Assembly: GCF_012516435.1 (NCBI RefSeq)
Contig: NZ_CP051216.1
Span: 1,862,001 to 1,926,000, forward strand
Direction of reading: 5' to 3'
From: Pseudodesulfovibrio sp. zrk46
GTDB taxonomy: Bacteria; Desulfobacterota; Desulfovibrionia; Desulfovibrionales; Desulfovibrionaceae
Length of the DNA stretch: 64,000 nucleotides
Shown here one piece after another: positions 28,302-35,523 of the stretch (positions are counted from its first letter, which is position 1; the number at the start of each line of letters is the position of its first letter). The translations under genes were made by a program, and so were the position numbers. Below the pieces are notes generated by a model. The model did not search any database. It was not told where the DNA came from and saw only the letters and a list, made by a program, of their open reading frames with translations.

Positions 28302-29294
28302 TTATTCGTCGGTCAGGTCGCGGGCAAGGAGGTCTTTCACGGCTTGTGCTGCGTCTTTGCCTTCATACAAGATACTATAGACCTGCTCGGTTATGGGCAA
28401 CTCGACTTTGAGTTTTTGCGAAAGATTATAAAGCGAGCGGGTGGTCTTCACGCCCTCGGCCACCGCGTTCATCTCATTGATGATGTCATCCAGCTTCTGC
28501 CCCTTGCCCAGTTTGAGGCCAACCTGTCTGTTGCGGGAGAGGTCGCCGGTGCAGGTCAGGACCAGATCGCCCATGCCGGACAAGCCCATGAAGGTGCGGG
28601 ACTGTCCGCCCATGGCCATGCCGAGGCGGCTGATTTCTGCCAAACCGCGGGTGATCAGCGCGGCACGGGCGTCGTGCCCGAAGCCGAGACCGTCCGAGAT
28701 GCCCGCGCCGATGGCGATGACGTTCTTGACCGCGCCGCCCAGTTCCACGCCGCGCACATCCGGCGTGAAGTAGACGCGGAAGGCCGGGGTGGACAGGGCT
28801 GACTGGAGTTCGCGCCCCAGTTCGTGGTCGTCACAGCCCAGCGAGACCGAGGTGGGCATGTCGCGGCAGACTTCTGCGGCAAAGGAGGGGCCGGACAGCA
28901 TGGCGTAGCGGGGGCGTTTGCCTTCCAGCGCTTCTGCCACCACCTTGCTCATGGGCAGCAGGGAATCCAGCTCGATGCCCTTGGACGCGCAGATGATGAC
29001 TGGTTGGTCGGGCAGCATGTCGCGGAAGGCGGTCAGGGTGGCGCGAATGCGTTGGCTGGGTACGGCCAGCAGAATGTAGTCAGCCCCTTTGAGGGCGGTG
29101 GCCGGGTCGGACTCTGCGCCGAGTTTGTCGGATAGCGGGACACCGGGCAGATAGGTGGTGTTCTCGCGGTTGTCGCGAATATCCGCTGCCTGTTCTGGGC
29201 TTCGTGCCCAGAGCACGGTCTCCACGTTGTTGCGCGCCAGCATGTCTGCCAGCGTGGTACCCCAGGCACCGCCGCCGAGTACGGTAATTTTCAT
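28302..29294 (-). CDS. gpsA: Glycerol-3-phosphate dehydrogenase [NAD(P)+] GpsA
   Basis: A 330-residue protein started at ATG 29294, which has GGGAG upstream; the longer frame to 29411 has no support. The NAD site KITVLGGGAWGTTLADMLARNN, the ICASKGIE stretch, LSGPSFAAEV and the catalytic-region GAVKNVIAIGAGISDGLGFGHDARAALITRGLAE are all present in order. It makes sn-glycerol-3-phosphate for phospholipid synthesis. It is first in a minus-strand group with the small lipoprotein gene. Confidence 0.95.
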   Translation of the reverse strand: MKITVLGGGAWGTTLADMLARNNVETVLWARSPEQAADIRDNRENTTYLPGVPLSDKLGAESDPATALKGADYILLAVPSQRIRATLTAFRDMLPDQPVIICASKGIELDSLLPMSKVVAEALEGKRPRYAMLSGPSFAAEVCRDMPTSVSLGCDDHELGRELQSALSTPAFRVYFTPDVRGVELGGAVKNVIAIGAGISDGLGFGHDARAALITRGLAEISRLGMAMGGQSRTFMGLSGMGDLVLTCTGDLSRNRQVGLKLGKGQKLDDIINEMNAVAEGVKTTRSLYNLSQKLKVELPITEQVYSILYEGKDAAQAVKDLLARDLTDE

Positions 29295-29460
29295 GAAAAA
29301 TTGCTCCCTTGATGTGATTGGGGAACCATACGTGGCTGTGCCCGCCTGTGCAAGGGCGGGTGTTGATCCGGTGGTGGCAACGACTTCTGACGGTTTGTGT
29401 TGCTGTTCCACCTTTCATTGCACCGGATTTTACGGTGGCGCGGTTTCTTTTTACACATTG

Positions 29461-29489
29461 TTGCATCCCGCTGGGGGAGGGGGTATAGA
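29461..29489 (+). promoter_or_regulatory. Candidate sigma-70 promoter for the ahbB-hemL operon
   Basis: TTGCAT (29461-29466), a 17-bp spacer and TATAGA (29484-29489) make a good sigma-70-type pair. The predicted start near 29496 is two bases before the ATG of the Ahb gene, so the message would be nearly leaderless, which fits the absence of a close Shine-Dalgarno sequence. Confidence 0.5.
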
Positions 29490-29497
29490 CCACACCC

Positions 29498-29974
29498 ATG
29501 GCAATACAATTCACCGAGACCGAAGAGAAGATTCTGGCCCTGGCGGGCAAAGACCTGCCGGATACCGAACAGCCGTTCAAGACCATCGCAGACGAGGTGG
29601 GCGTAGACGAGCAGGATGTTATTGACCTGCTGGCCGACCTCAAGGAGCGCAAGATCATCCGCCGCTTCGGCGCGACCCTGCGTCACCAGAAGGCGGGCTA
29701 CGGTCATAACGCAATGGTGGCATGGCGCGTCCCCCAGGAGCGTAGCGACGAAATAGGCGAAATTTTCTCGGCTCGCCCTGAGATTTCCCACTGCTACATC
29801 CGCCGCACGTATCCGGAGTGGACCTACAACTTCTACACCATGATCCACGGCGAACGTCCCGGTCACACCGACGAGGTTGTTGCCGAGCTGGAAGAAGTGA
29901 CGGGCATTGATGACAACTGTACGCTCCGCTCCCTGAAAGAGCTCAAGAAGACCTCCATGGTCTACTTCAAATAA
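29498..29974 (+). CDS. ahbB: Siroheme decarboxylase subunit, Lrp/AsnC-like (AhbB-type)
   Basis: A 158-residue protein with an N-terminal winged helix (EEKILALAGKDLPDTEQPFKTIADEVG) and an AsnC-like ligand domain. The conserved KIIRRFGATLRHQKAGYGHNAMVAWRVP and SHCYIRRTYPEWTYNFYTMIHG are features of the AhbA/AhbB/NirDLGH family rather than ordinary DNA-binding Lrp. With AhbA it decarboxylates siroheme to didecarboxysiroheme on the alternative heme route of sulfate reducers. I favour AhbB over AhbA from the RRFGATLRH motif but cannot exclude AhbA. hemL follows 27 bp later. No ribosome site is close to the ATG. Confidence 0.8.
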   Translation: MAIQFTETEEKILALAGKDLPDTEQPFKTIADEVGVDEQDVIDLLADLKERKIIRRFGATLRHQKAGYGHNAMVAWRVPQERSDEIGEIFSARPEISHCYIRRTYPEWTYNFYTMIHGERPGHTDEVVAELEEVTGIDDNCTLRSLKELKKTSMVYFK

Positions 29975-30001
29975 CGACGACATTTCCAAAGGAGATATAC
30001 G

Positions 30002-31261
30002 ATGGACTCCAAATCGCTCTACGCCAAGGCCCAGACCCTGATGCCGGGCGGCGTGAACTCGCCCCTGCGCGCCTGCCGCTACGTCAACGCCGAGCCCGTT
30101 TTCATTGAGAACGCCAAGGGCGCTTACATCTATGATGTAGATGGCCGCCAGTACGTGGACTATGTTTTTTCCTGGGGCCCGCAGATCCTCGGCCATCAGG
30201 ACGCAGCTGTTTCCGAAGCCGCGCACAAGGCCATTGATCTTGGCTCCTCCTACGGCGCTCCCTGCTACGGCGAGATCGCTCTGGCCGAAGAGATCAACAA
30301 GATGATCCCCTCCATGGATATGATGCGCATGGTCTCCTCCGGTACCGAGGCCACCATGTCTGCCCTGCGTCTTGCCCGTGGTTACACCGGCCGTAAGAAG
30401 TTCGTGAAGTTCATCGGCAACTACCACGGCCACGCTGACGCCTTCCTGGCCGCAGCCGGTTCTGCTGCCGCCACCGTGCCCGGTACCCCCGGCGTGCCCG
30501 AGGAAGTGACCCAGCACACCCTGCTGGCTCAGTACAATGACCTCGAAGCCGTCAAGACGCACTTCGAAGAGAGCGGCGACGACATCGCCTGCATCATCGT
30601 GGAGCCTGCTGCCGGTAACATGGGCCTCGTTCTGCCTGCCGAGGGTTTCCTGCAGGGCCTGCGCGACCTGTGCGACAAGTACGGCGCAGTACTGATTTTC
30701 GACGAAGTCATCACCGGCTTCCGCCTCGCCCCCGGTGGCGCTCAGGAACGCTTCGGCATCACCCCGGACCTGACCACCCTCGGCAAGATCATCGGCGGCG
30801 GTTTCCCGGTGGGCTGCTACGGCGGCAAGCGCGAGATCATGGAGCACATGGCTCCTGTCGGCGGCGTGTTCCAGGCCGGAACCCTGTCCGGCAACCCCGT
30901 GGCCATGGCCGCAGGTCTCGCCACCCTCAAGCGTCTTCAGGAGAGCGACTATGCTGCCCTTGAAGCCCGCACCAAGGAACTGGCCGAGGGCCTGACTGCC
31001 ATCATGAAGGAAAAGGGCAAGTCCGTGTTCCTGAACCAGATCGCCTCTGCCTTCACCATGTACTTCTCCGAGACTCCGGTCACCAACATGATCGAGTCCG
31101 GCAAGTGCGATGCAGACGCATACGCCACCTACTGGCAGCAGATGCTGGCTCAGGGCGTGTACCTGGCTCCCGCCGGTTTCGAGTGCGCGTTCACCTGCTT
31201 CGCCCACACCGACGAAGATTTCGAGAAGACTCTGGAAGCCGCACGCAAGGTGCAGTTCTAG
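30002..31261 (+). CDS. hemL: Glutamate-1-semialdehyde 2,1-aminomutase HemL
   Basis: A 419-residue PLP enzyme making 5-aminolevulinate. Landmarks: [16 protein letters not shown] at the start, [50 protein letters not shown] and [18 protein letters not shown], where the Lys binds PLP. It feeds all tetrapyrroles, including siroheme, heme and B12. An AAAGGAGATATAC ribosome site is ideal. It is cotranscribed with the siroheme-decarboxylase gene and ended by the terminator at 31288-31319. Confidence 0.97.
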   Translation: MDSKSLYAKAQTLMPGGVNSPLRACRYVNAEPVFIENAKGAYIYDVDGRQYVDYVFSWGPQILGHQDAAVSEAAHKAIDLGSSYGAPCYGEIALAEEINKMIPSMDMMRMVSSGTEATMSALRLARGYTGRKKFVKFIGNYHGHADAFLAAAGSAAATVPGTPGVPEEVTQHTLLAQYNDLEAVKTHFEESGDDIACIIVEPAAGNMGLVLPAEGFLQGLRDLCDKYGAVLIFDEVITGFRLAPGGAQERFGITPDLTTLGKIIGGGFPVGCYGGKREIMEHMAPVGGVFQAGTLSGNPVAMAAGLATLKRLQESDYAALEARTKELAEGLTAIMKEKGKSVFLNQIASAFTMYFSETPVTNMIESGKCDADAYATYWQQMLAQGVYLAPAGFECAFTCFAHTDEDFEKTLEAARKVQF

Positions 31262-31287
31262 TTCCGTCGAATTGAATGCCAATAGAG

Positions 31288-31319
31288 AAGGCCACCCTCG
31301 GTGAGGGTGGCCTTTTTTT
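31288..31319 (+). terminator. Rho-independent terminator after hemL
   Basis: AAGGCCACCCTC (31288-31299) pairs perfectly with GAGGGTGGCCTT (31303-31314) around a three-base loop, and a run of seven T residues follows. It also separates hemL from the convergent MocR gene, which ends 5 bp later. Confidence 0.94.
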
Positions 31320-31323
31320 GTTG

Positions 31324-32682
31324 TTAGTCCAGCTCCAGAATGGTCCGGATGGTGGTCAGTCCCCGCACGAGGTCGTCGGTTGTCTCGGGCCCGCTGATGC
31401 TGAGGCGCAATGCATGGGGAAGTGCGCCGCGCCCCACCGCGAAGATGTCGTCGGTGGAGACAAGGAGGTCGTTCTCCTTGGCCAGTCGGGCAAACTCCCG
31501 GGCCGTCCATGGGGCAGGCAGTTTGAACCACGCGAAGTAGCTGGTCTTCTGCATGGTGATGTCCAAATCAGCCATCATCTGTCCGGTCAGTTCGGTCCTG
31601 CGTTGGGCTTCAGCACGCTTGATCTTCAATGTGTGGTCCGCCGTCCCATCCTCGATCCATCGACGGGCGATGTCTGCCATGAGGGGCGGTGTCATCCAGA
31701 CCATGTCCGAGATGGCTGCCTTGATCGCACTCAGGTAGCGGGGTGGAGAGGTCAGGAAGGCCACGCGCAATCCGCCAGCCAGGGACTTGGAGAGGGAGGC
31801 GACGAAAAAAGTTCGTTCCGGTACCAGCGCCGCAAAGGGGACGCCGAAGTCTCCGGCGGCAAGGCCGTAGGCGTCATCTTCCAGCACCGTGAGGTCATAA
31901 CGGCGGGCCGTGTCCGCGATCTCATGTCGGCGGTATTCCGGCATGCGCGCGGTGGTGGGATTCTGGCAGGTGGGCATGACATATATGCCGCGCACGGTCT
32001 GCGTGCGGCACACCTCTTCCAGCGACTCCGGGATCATGCCGAGTTCATCCTGCTCCACGGTGACAAGCTTGAGATGAAAGCGGTGGGCCAGAGTCTTGAT
32101 AAGCGGATAGGTGAGACGCTCCACGGCGATGGTGTCGCCGGGGCGGAACATGGCTGTCAGCGCAACGGTGAGGCTGTTCTGGCCGCCCACGGTCAGACAG
32201 ATGTTGTCGGGCAGGATGTCCAGATTGTACCTTCGCAACCATTCGGCCCCGGCTTCGCGATCCACCAGCCTGCCCACGGAAGGATAGTATTCCAGCAATC
32301 GCTGGGAAGCGGGATCGTCGGCGATTTCCCTGAGGGTCTTGCCCAGATCAGGGGACAGCGGCTCGAACGGCAGGGTGACTTTCATATCCACCACGCCGCG
32401 CTTGAGGTTCTCATGGTGGCAGATGAGCTGCTGCTGGAAGGTGCGTCCCACAAAGGTGCCGCGCCCGGTCTCCCCGCGCAGCAAGCCGCGTCGGGCCGCC
32501 TCGGCATAGCCGCGTGTCACCGTTCCCACGGTCACGCCAAGGGCATCTGCCAAATCCCGGTGGGTGGGCATCTTGGCTCCCTGCTTGAGGCGCCCATGCT
32601 TGATGTCTTCCTCAATGGCATCGGCAATGGCCACATACCTTGGTCCACTGATTGTCTCTATGTCTGGTTGCCACATTGTCAT
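31324..32682 (-). CDS. MocR/PdxR-type GntR-family regulator with aminotransferase domain
   Basis: A 452-residue regulator. Residues about 10-80 are a GntR winged helix (YVAIADAIEEDIKHGRLKQGAKMPTHRDLADALGVTVGTVTRGYAEA). Residues about 110-450 are a fold-type I aminotransferase domain, including VGGQNSLTVALTAMFRPGDTIAVE, MPTCQNPTTARMP, VLEDDAYG and SLSKSLAGGLRVAFL with the PLP-binding Lys. Such regulators sense amino acids or PLP-linked compounds. It is divergent from azlCD, the probable target. The gene starts ATGACAATG inside a perfect operator palindrome, pointing to autoregulation, and has no room for a Shine-Dalgarno sequence if the predicted promoter is used. Confidence 0.87.
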   Translation of the reverse strand: MTMWQPDIETISGPRYVAIADAIEEDIKHGRLKQGAKMPTHRDLADALGVTVGTVTRGYAEAARRGLLRGETGRGTFVGRTFQQQLICHHENLKRGVVDMKVTLPFEPLSPDLGKTLREIADDPASQRLLEYYPSVGRLVDREAGAEWLRRYNLDILPDNICLTVGGQNSLTVALTAMFRPGDTIAVERLTYPLIKTLAHRFHLKLVTVEQDELGMIPESLEEVCRTQTVRGIYVMPTCQNPTTARMPEYRRHEIADTARRYDLTVLEDDAYGLAAGDFGVPFAALVPERTFFVASLSKSLAGGLRVAFLTSPPRYLSAIKAAISDMVWMTPPLMADIARRWIEDGTADHTLKIKRAEAQRRTELTGQMMADLDITMQKTSYFAWFKLPAPWTAREFARLAKENDLLVSTDDIFAVGRGALPHALRLSISGPETTDDLVRGLTTIRTILELD

Positions 32683-32697
32683 GGTGACAATTAATAC
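32668..32697 (+). promoter_or_regulatory. Candidate azlCD promoter
   Basis: TTGCCA (32668-32673), an 18-bp spacer and TAATAC (32692-32697) read toward azlC, giving a start near 32704 and a 45-nt leader with a GGAG ribosome site. The palindrome at 32676-32690 fills the spacer, so a bound regulator would occlude polymerase or, as some MocR proteins do, reshape it. Confidence 0.5.
32676..32690. promoter_or_regulatory. Operator palindrome TTGTCATGGTGACAA shared by MocR gene and azlCD
   Basis: TTGTCA (32676-32681) and TGACAA (32685-32690) form a perfect inverted repeat around TGG. It overlaps the MocR start codon (32680-32682) and the predicted start site on the minus strand, and lies between the -35 and -10 on the plus strand. 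Confidence 0.6.
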
Positions 32698-32719
32698 ATT
32701 GCTCTGAAAAATGTGTCAA
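32691..32719 (-). promoter_or_regulatory. Candidate promoter for the MocR regulator gene
   Basis: On the minus strand a consensus TTGACA (32719-32714) is separated by exactly 17 bp from TATTAA (32696-32691). The predicted start is near 32684, two bases from the A of the MocR ATG, implying a leaderless or almost leaderless transcript. Confidence 0.6.
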
Positions 32720-32748
32720 AGTAATCACGGGGACAAGGAGTAAGAACC

Positions 32749-33444
32749 ATGTCCAATCCCGTGTCTCATTGTCTCGCCGGGGCGAAAGCCGCCAGCCCGC
32801 TTCTGGTCGGAGTAATACCGTTCGGTCTCATCTGCGGAGCGATTTGCGTCAGCGTGGGCATGCCCGAGTGGGGCGCGTCTGCCATGTCGGTCATTGTTTT
32901 TGCCGGGGCTTCACAGCTGGTGGCCGTGCAGCTCATGGCAGAGCATGCGTCACTGGCAGTCGTCATATTGACCGCGCTGGTCATCAACGCCCGTCATTTC
33001 ATGTATTCCGCATCCATTGCCCCCCATTTCGAAGGAATCTCACCGCTTCGCAAGGTCTTCTATTCCTATCTGCTGACGGATCAGGCCTATGCAATTTCCT
33101 TTGCCCGCTTCAATGAGGCTGACGGCGGCGTCGTGAACAAGGGGAGTTATTACGTGGGTGCGGCCTTGACTATGTGGGGCGGTTTCAATCTCTCCACCCT
33201 GATAGGTGCGTATACTGGCGCAGTGATCCCGCCTGAATGGGATTTGGATTTCGCCATTCCCCTGACCTTTGCCGCGCTCGTCATCCCGGCCGTCAAAGAC
33301 CGTCCCGCTCTGCTGGCCGCAGTGGTTGCCGGTGTCATTTCGGTGGCAGCCAGCCCGCTTCCCTTTAATCTGGGTCTGATGACCGCTGCAGTGGCAGGCA
33401 TTGCCACAGGCTATATCTCTGAAAGGAGGCTTTCCAATGGTTGA
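32749..33444 (+). CDS. azlC: AzlC family branched-chain amino acid exporter, large subunit
   Basis: A 231-residue membrane protein with about six to seven hydrophobic segments. AzlC features include ASPLLVGVIPFGLICGAICVSVGM near residues 15-38, IVFAGASQLVAVQLM, VINARHFMYSASIAPHF and LTDQAYAISFARF. With AzlD it exports branched-chain or other amino acids. AAGGAG lies before the ATG. The stop overlaps the azlD start by eight bases. The divergent MocR regulator is the likely controller. Confidence 0.92.
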   Translation: MSNPVSHCLAGAKAASPLLVGVIPFGLICGAICVSVGMPEWGASAMSVIVFAGASQLVAVQLMAEHASLAVVILTALVINARHFMYSASIAPHFEGISPLRKVFYSYLLTDQAYAISFARFNEADGGVVNKGSYYVGAALTMWGGFNLSTLIGAYTGAVIPPEWDLDFAIPLTFAALVIPAVKDRPALLAAVVAGVISVAASPLPFNLGLMTAAVAGIATGYISERRLSNG

Positions 33445-33763
33445 TATGATGAAGTACTGGCCAATGGTCTTGGGTATCGGCATCGGCACGTTTATCATCC
33501 GGTATTCGTTCATCCTGATTATCGATCGAGTGACCCTTTCGGATGAGGTGCGCAGAATGCTTCGCTTCATTCCCGCTTCCGTGTTGTCCGCCCTGATGGT
33601 GCCCGCAGTATTGCTGCACAAGAACGGCGTCACAACCTTTGCCGGATGGGAGCGGGTGCTGGCCGCGCTGGTGGCAATAGGCGTGGCATGGAAGACCCGT
33701 AACATCATGGCGACCATCGCCAGCGGTATGGTTGCTTTGTGGGGATTTCAGGCATTGATGTAG
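33437..33763 (+). CDS. azlD: AzlD family branched-chain amino acid exporter, small subunit
   Basis: A 108-residue protein started at ATG 33437 behind a strong AAAGGAGG site inside azlC. It has about four hydrophobic segments, with the AzlD pattern IGTFIIRYSFILI near residue 15 and RMLRFIPASVLSALMVPAVLL in the middle. It partners AzlC in the membrane. Translation is coupled to azlC by the eight-base overlap. Confidence 0.9.
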   Translation: MVDMMKYWPMVLGIGIGTFIIRYSFILIIDRVTLSDEVRRMLRFIPASVLSALMVPAVLLHKNGVTTFAGWERVLAALVAIGVAWKTRNIMATIASGMVALWGFQALM

Positions 33764-33787
33764 AGAGAAGGGGAGGTCGGCCTTCGG

Positions 33788-33870
33788 CCTCCGGTTGTCG
33801 GGTGATTTCGCCTCCCGGCGGGCTTAAGGCCGAGGGCCTTAAGAATCCCATTATGCGCCTTCGGCGCGGG
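33788..33870. repeat. Mosaic palindromic repeat, copy 3 (minus orientation, variant stem)
   Basis: Read on the minus strand it has GCGCCGAAGGCGCATAATGG, then GGATTC with TTAAGGCCCTCGGCCTTAAG, then a GCCGGGAGGCGAAATCACCC stretch ending in GACAACCGG. It follows the same plan as 10436-10520 and 55420-55492, but CCAAAG is replaced by CTTAAG on both sides of the stem, a compensated change. Confidence 0.78.
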
Positions 33871-33882
33871 GTGTTTAAATTG

Positions 33883-33921
33883 AAAAGGTCCCGGAGTAAG
33901 AATACTCCGGGACCTTTATTA
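33883..33921 (+). terminator. Rho-independent terminator after azlD
   Basis: AAAGGTCCCGGAGTA (33884-33898) pairs perfectly with TACTCCGGGACCTTT (33903-33917) around AGAA; a short T-rich run follows. It sits 120 bp past azlD, between two oppositely oriented repeat modules, and its other strand could also serve rimO, which reads toward it. Confidence 0.85.
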
Positions 33922-33932
33922 TGACTACTTTT

Positions 33933-34085
33933 GCGGCGATAGCCGCAGACGGGATTCCAAAGGCCCTCGGCCTTTGCTTCAGCCGTTGGCGAGTCTTCGA
34001 GTCTTACGGATGAAGACAGCAGAGATGGCGGGTGCAGGGCAGCGCCCTGCTCGTTCAATCTTAATCGCGCCGAAGGCGCATCCCA
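33933..34085. repeat. Mosaic palindromic repeat, copy 4 (plus orientation, several modules)
   Basis: This fills the rest of the azlD-rimO gap. GCGGCGATAGCCGC, GGGATTCCAAAGG and a CCCTCGGCC stem (33933-33975) match the core module. 33978-34025 matches, on the opposite strand, 55291-55345 (GACTCG and CTGTCTT elements). A GCAGGGCAGCGCCCTGC palindrome near 34037-34053 matches 8570-8596. A final half module GCGCCGAAGGCGCATCCCAA lies at 34070-34085. No gene is present in the 336 bp. Confidence 0.75.
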
Positions 34086-34099
34086 ATCTGATTTTCCTC

Positions 34100-35428
34100 T
34101 TACACCAATCCAGACAGATCGTACGTGCTGGCTTTTTCAATCTCGACGTCGATGATTTTGCCGATCTTGAGCTCTACCTCGGGCGGCGCGCTGACGTAGG
34201 TTACGCCATCCACCTCGGGTGCCTGGAACCATGTGCGACCTATGTAGAGGCCGGGCCACTCGGGGGAGGGCTGCTCGATAAGTACGGGCAATGTCTCGCC
34301 GACGTATGTCTCCAGAATTTCTTCGCTGATGGCTGCCTGCAATTCCATGAGCCTGTCCTTGCGTTCGAGCTTGACCTCGTCGGGCACCTGATTGTCCATA
34401 GCCGCGGCAGGGGTGCCGTCTTCGGGCCAGTAGGGGAACACGCCGAGATGATGGAAACGGGTCTTCTCGGCAAATCGCATGAGATGCTCGAAATGTTCCT
34501 CGGTCTCACCGGGATACCCCACAATGAAGGTCGTGCGCAGGGCGGCATCCGGGAAGAAAGAGCGCACGCGGTCAATGACCTTCTCCGGGTTGCGGGCGAA
34601 CGGGCGGCCCATGGACGAGAGCACATCCGGATGGGCGTGCTGAAGCGGGATGTCGAAATAGGGAAGGAACGGCTTGCCCATATCCTTGAGGAAAGAGAGC
34701 AGACTCTCGGTCAACCCGGCAGGGTAGAGATACATGATGCGCAGCCACTCCAGACCGGAGAGCTTGGACAATCCTTCGGCCAACTGGCGCAGATTGTCGC
34801 CGGAGTCGAGGTCCGAGCCGTAGGCGGTGGAGTCCTGTCCGACCACGATGATCTCGGGCACGGCTTTGACCAGTTCGGCGGCTTCCTTGACCAGATAGTC
34901 CACGGGCCAGCTCTTGTGCGGGCCGCGGATGGAAGGGATGGTGCAGAAATGGCAGTTGTGGGAGCAGCCTTCGCTGACCTTGAGATAGGCGAATGCCGGG
35001 GCAGTGGAGAGACGGCGCGGGGTGTCTTCCTCAACCGGAGCGGAAAGCGCCTCGCGAATCATGGCGGGCCACAGATGAATCTCCTCGGTGTTGAGCCACA
35101 GGTCCACTTCGGGCAGCTCGTCCTTGAGGTCCTGACCGTAGCGGCTGACCAAACAACCGGCCACGGCCACCAGCGGACGGGTACCGGATGCTTCGGCTGT
35201 TTCGTCGGCATCGCGAATGACTTCGAGGATGGTGTTCACCGACTCTTCCACCGCGGGCTGGATGAAACCGCAGGTGTTGATCAGGGCAAGGTGTGCCTCG
35301 TCCACGGATTCCACCGGAGCCATGGCCTCGCCCAGCGTGCCCAGTAACCGTTCCGTGTCCACGCGGTTCTTGGGGCAGCCCAGGCTGACGGTGTAAACAT
35401 TGGCAATAAAGTCGGAGCCTTGATTCAT
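34100..35428 (-). CDS. rimO: Ribosomal protein S12 methylthiotransferase RimO
   Basis: A 442-residue radical SAM methylthiotransferase. The UPF0004 N-terminal domain opens with YTVSLGCPKNRVDTERLLG, the RimO rather than MiaB signature. The radical SAM motif is SEGCSHNCHFCTIPSIRG near residues 145-162 (C-x3-C-x2-C), and a TRAM-like domain closes the protein. It modifies Asp88 of ribosomal protein S12. AAAGGAA precedes the ATG at 35428. The gene is divergent from the histidine kinase gene. Confidence 0.95.
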   Translation of the reverse strand: MNQGSDFIANVYTVSLGCPKNRVDTERLLGTLGEAMAPVESVDEAHLALINTCGFIQPAVEESVNTILEVIRDADETAEASGTRPLVAVAGCLVSRYGQDLKDELPEVDLWLNTEEIHLWPAMIREALSAPVEEDTPRRLSTAPAFAYLKVSEGCSHNCHFCTIPSIRGPHKSWPVDYLVKEAAELVKAVPEIIVVGQDSTAYGSDLDSGDNLRQLAEGLSKLSGLEWLRIMYLYPAGLTESLLSFLKDMGKPFLPYFDIPLQHAHPDVLSSMGRPFARNPEKVIDRVRSFFPDAALRTTFIVGYPGETEEHFEHLMRFAEKTRFHHLGVFPYWPEDGTPAAAMDNQVPDEVKLERKDRLMELQAAISEEILETYVGETLPVLIEQPSPEWPGLYIGRTWFQAPEVDGVTYVSAPPEVELKIGKIIDVEIEKASTYDLSGLV

Positions 35429-35523
35429 CGCATTTCCTTTGAAATGTTCTTCTGATTGTATTACTGTGCCTAGTAGCCTTTCTCTCTCGTGGAGAGTGCA
35501 TCAGGTATAGGCAGGAGGTCAAA

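Noticed and set aside
29291-31531. A 746-codon minus-strand frame across ahbB and hemL
   Set aside because: It spans two well-supported plus-strand genes and a terminator and shows no family features.
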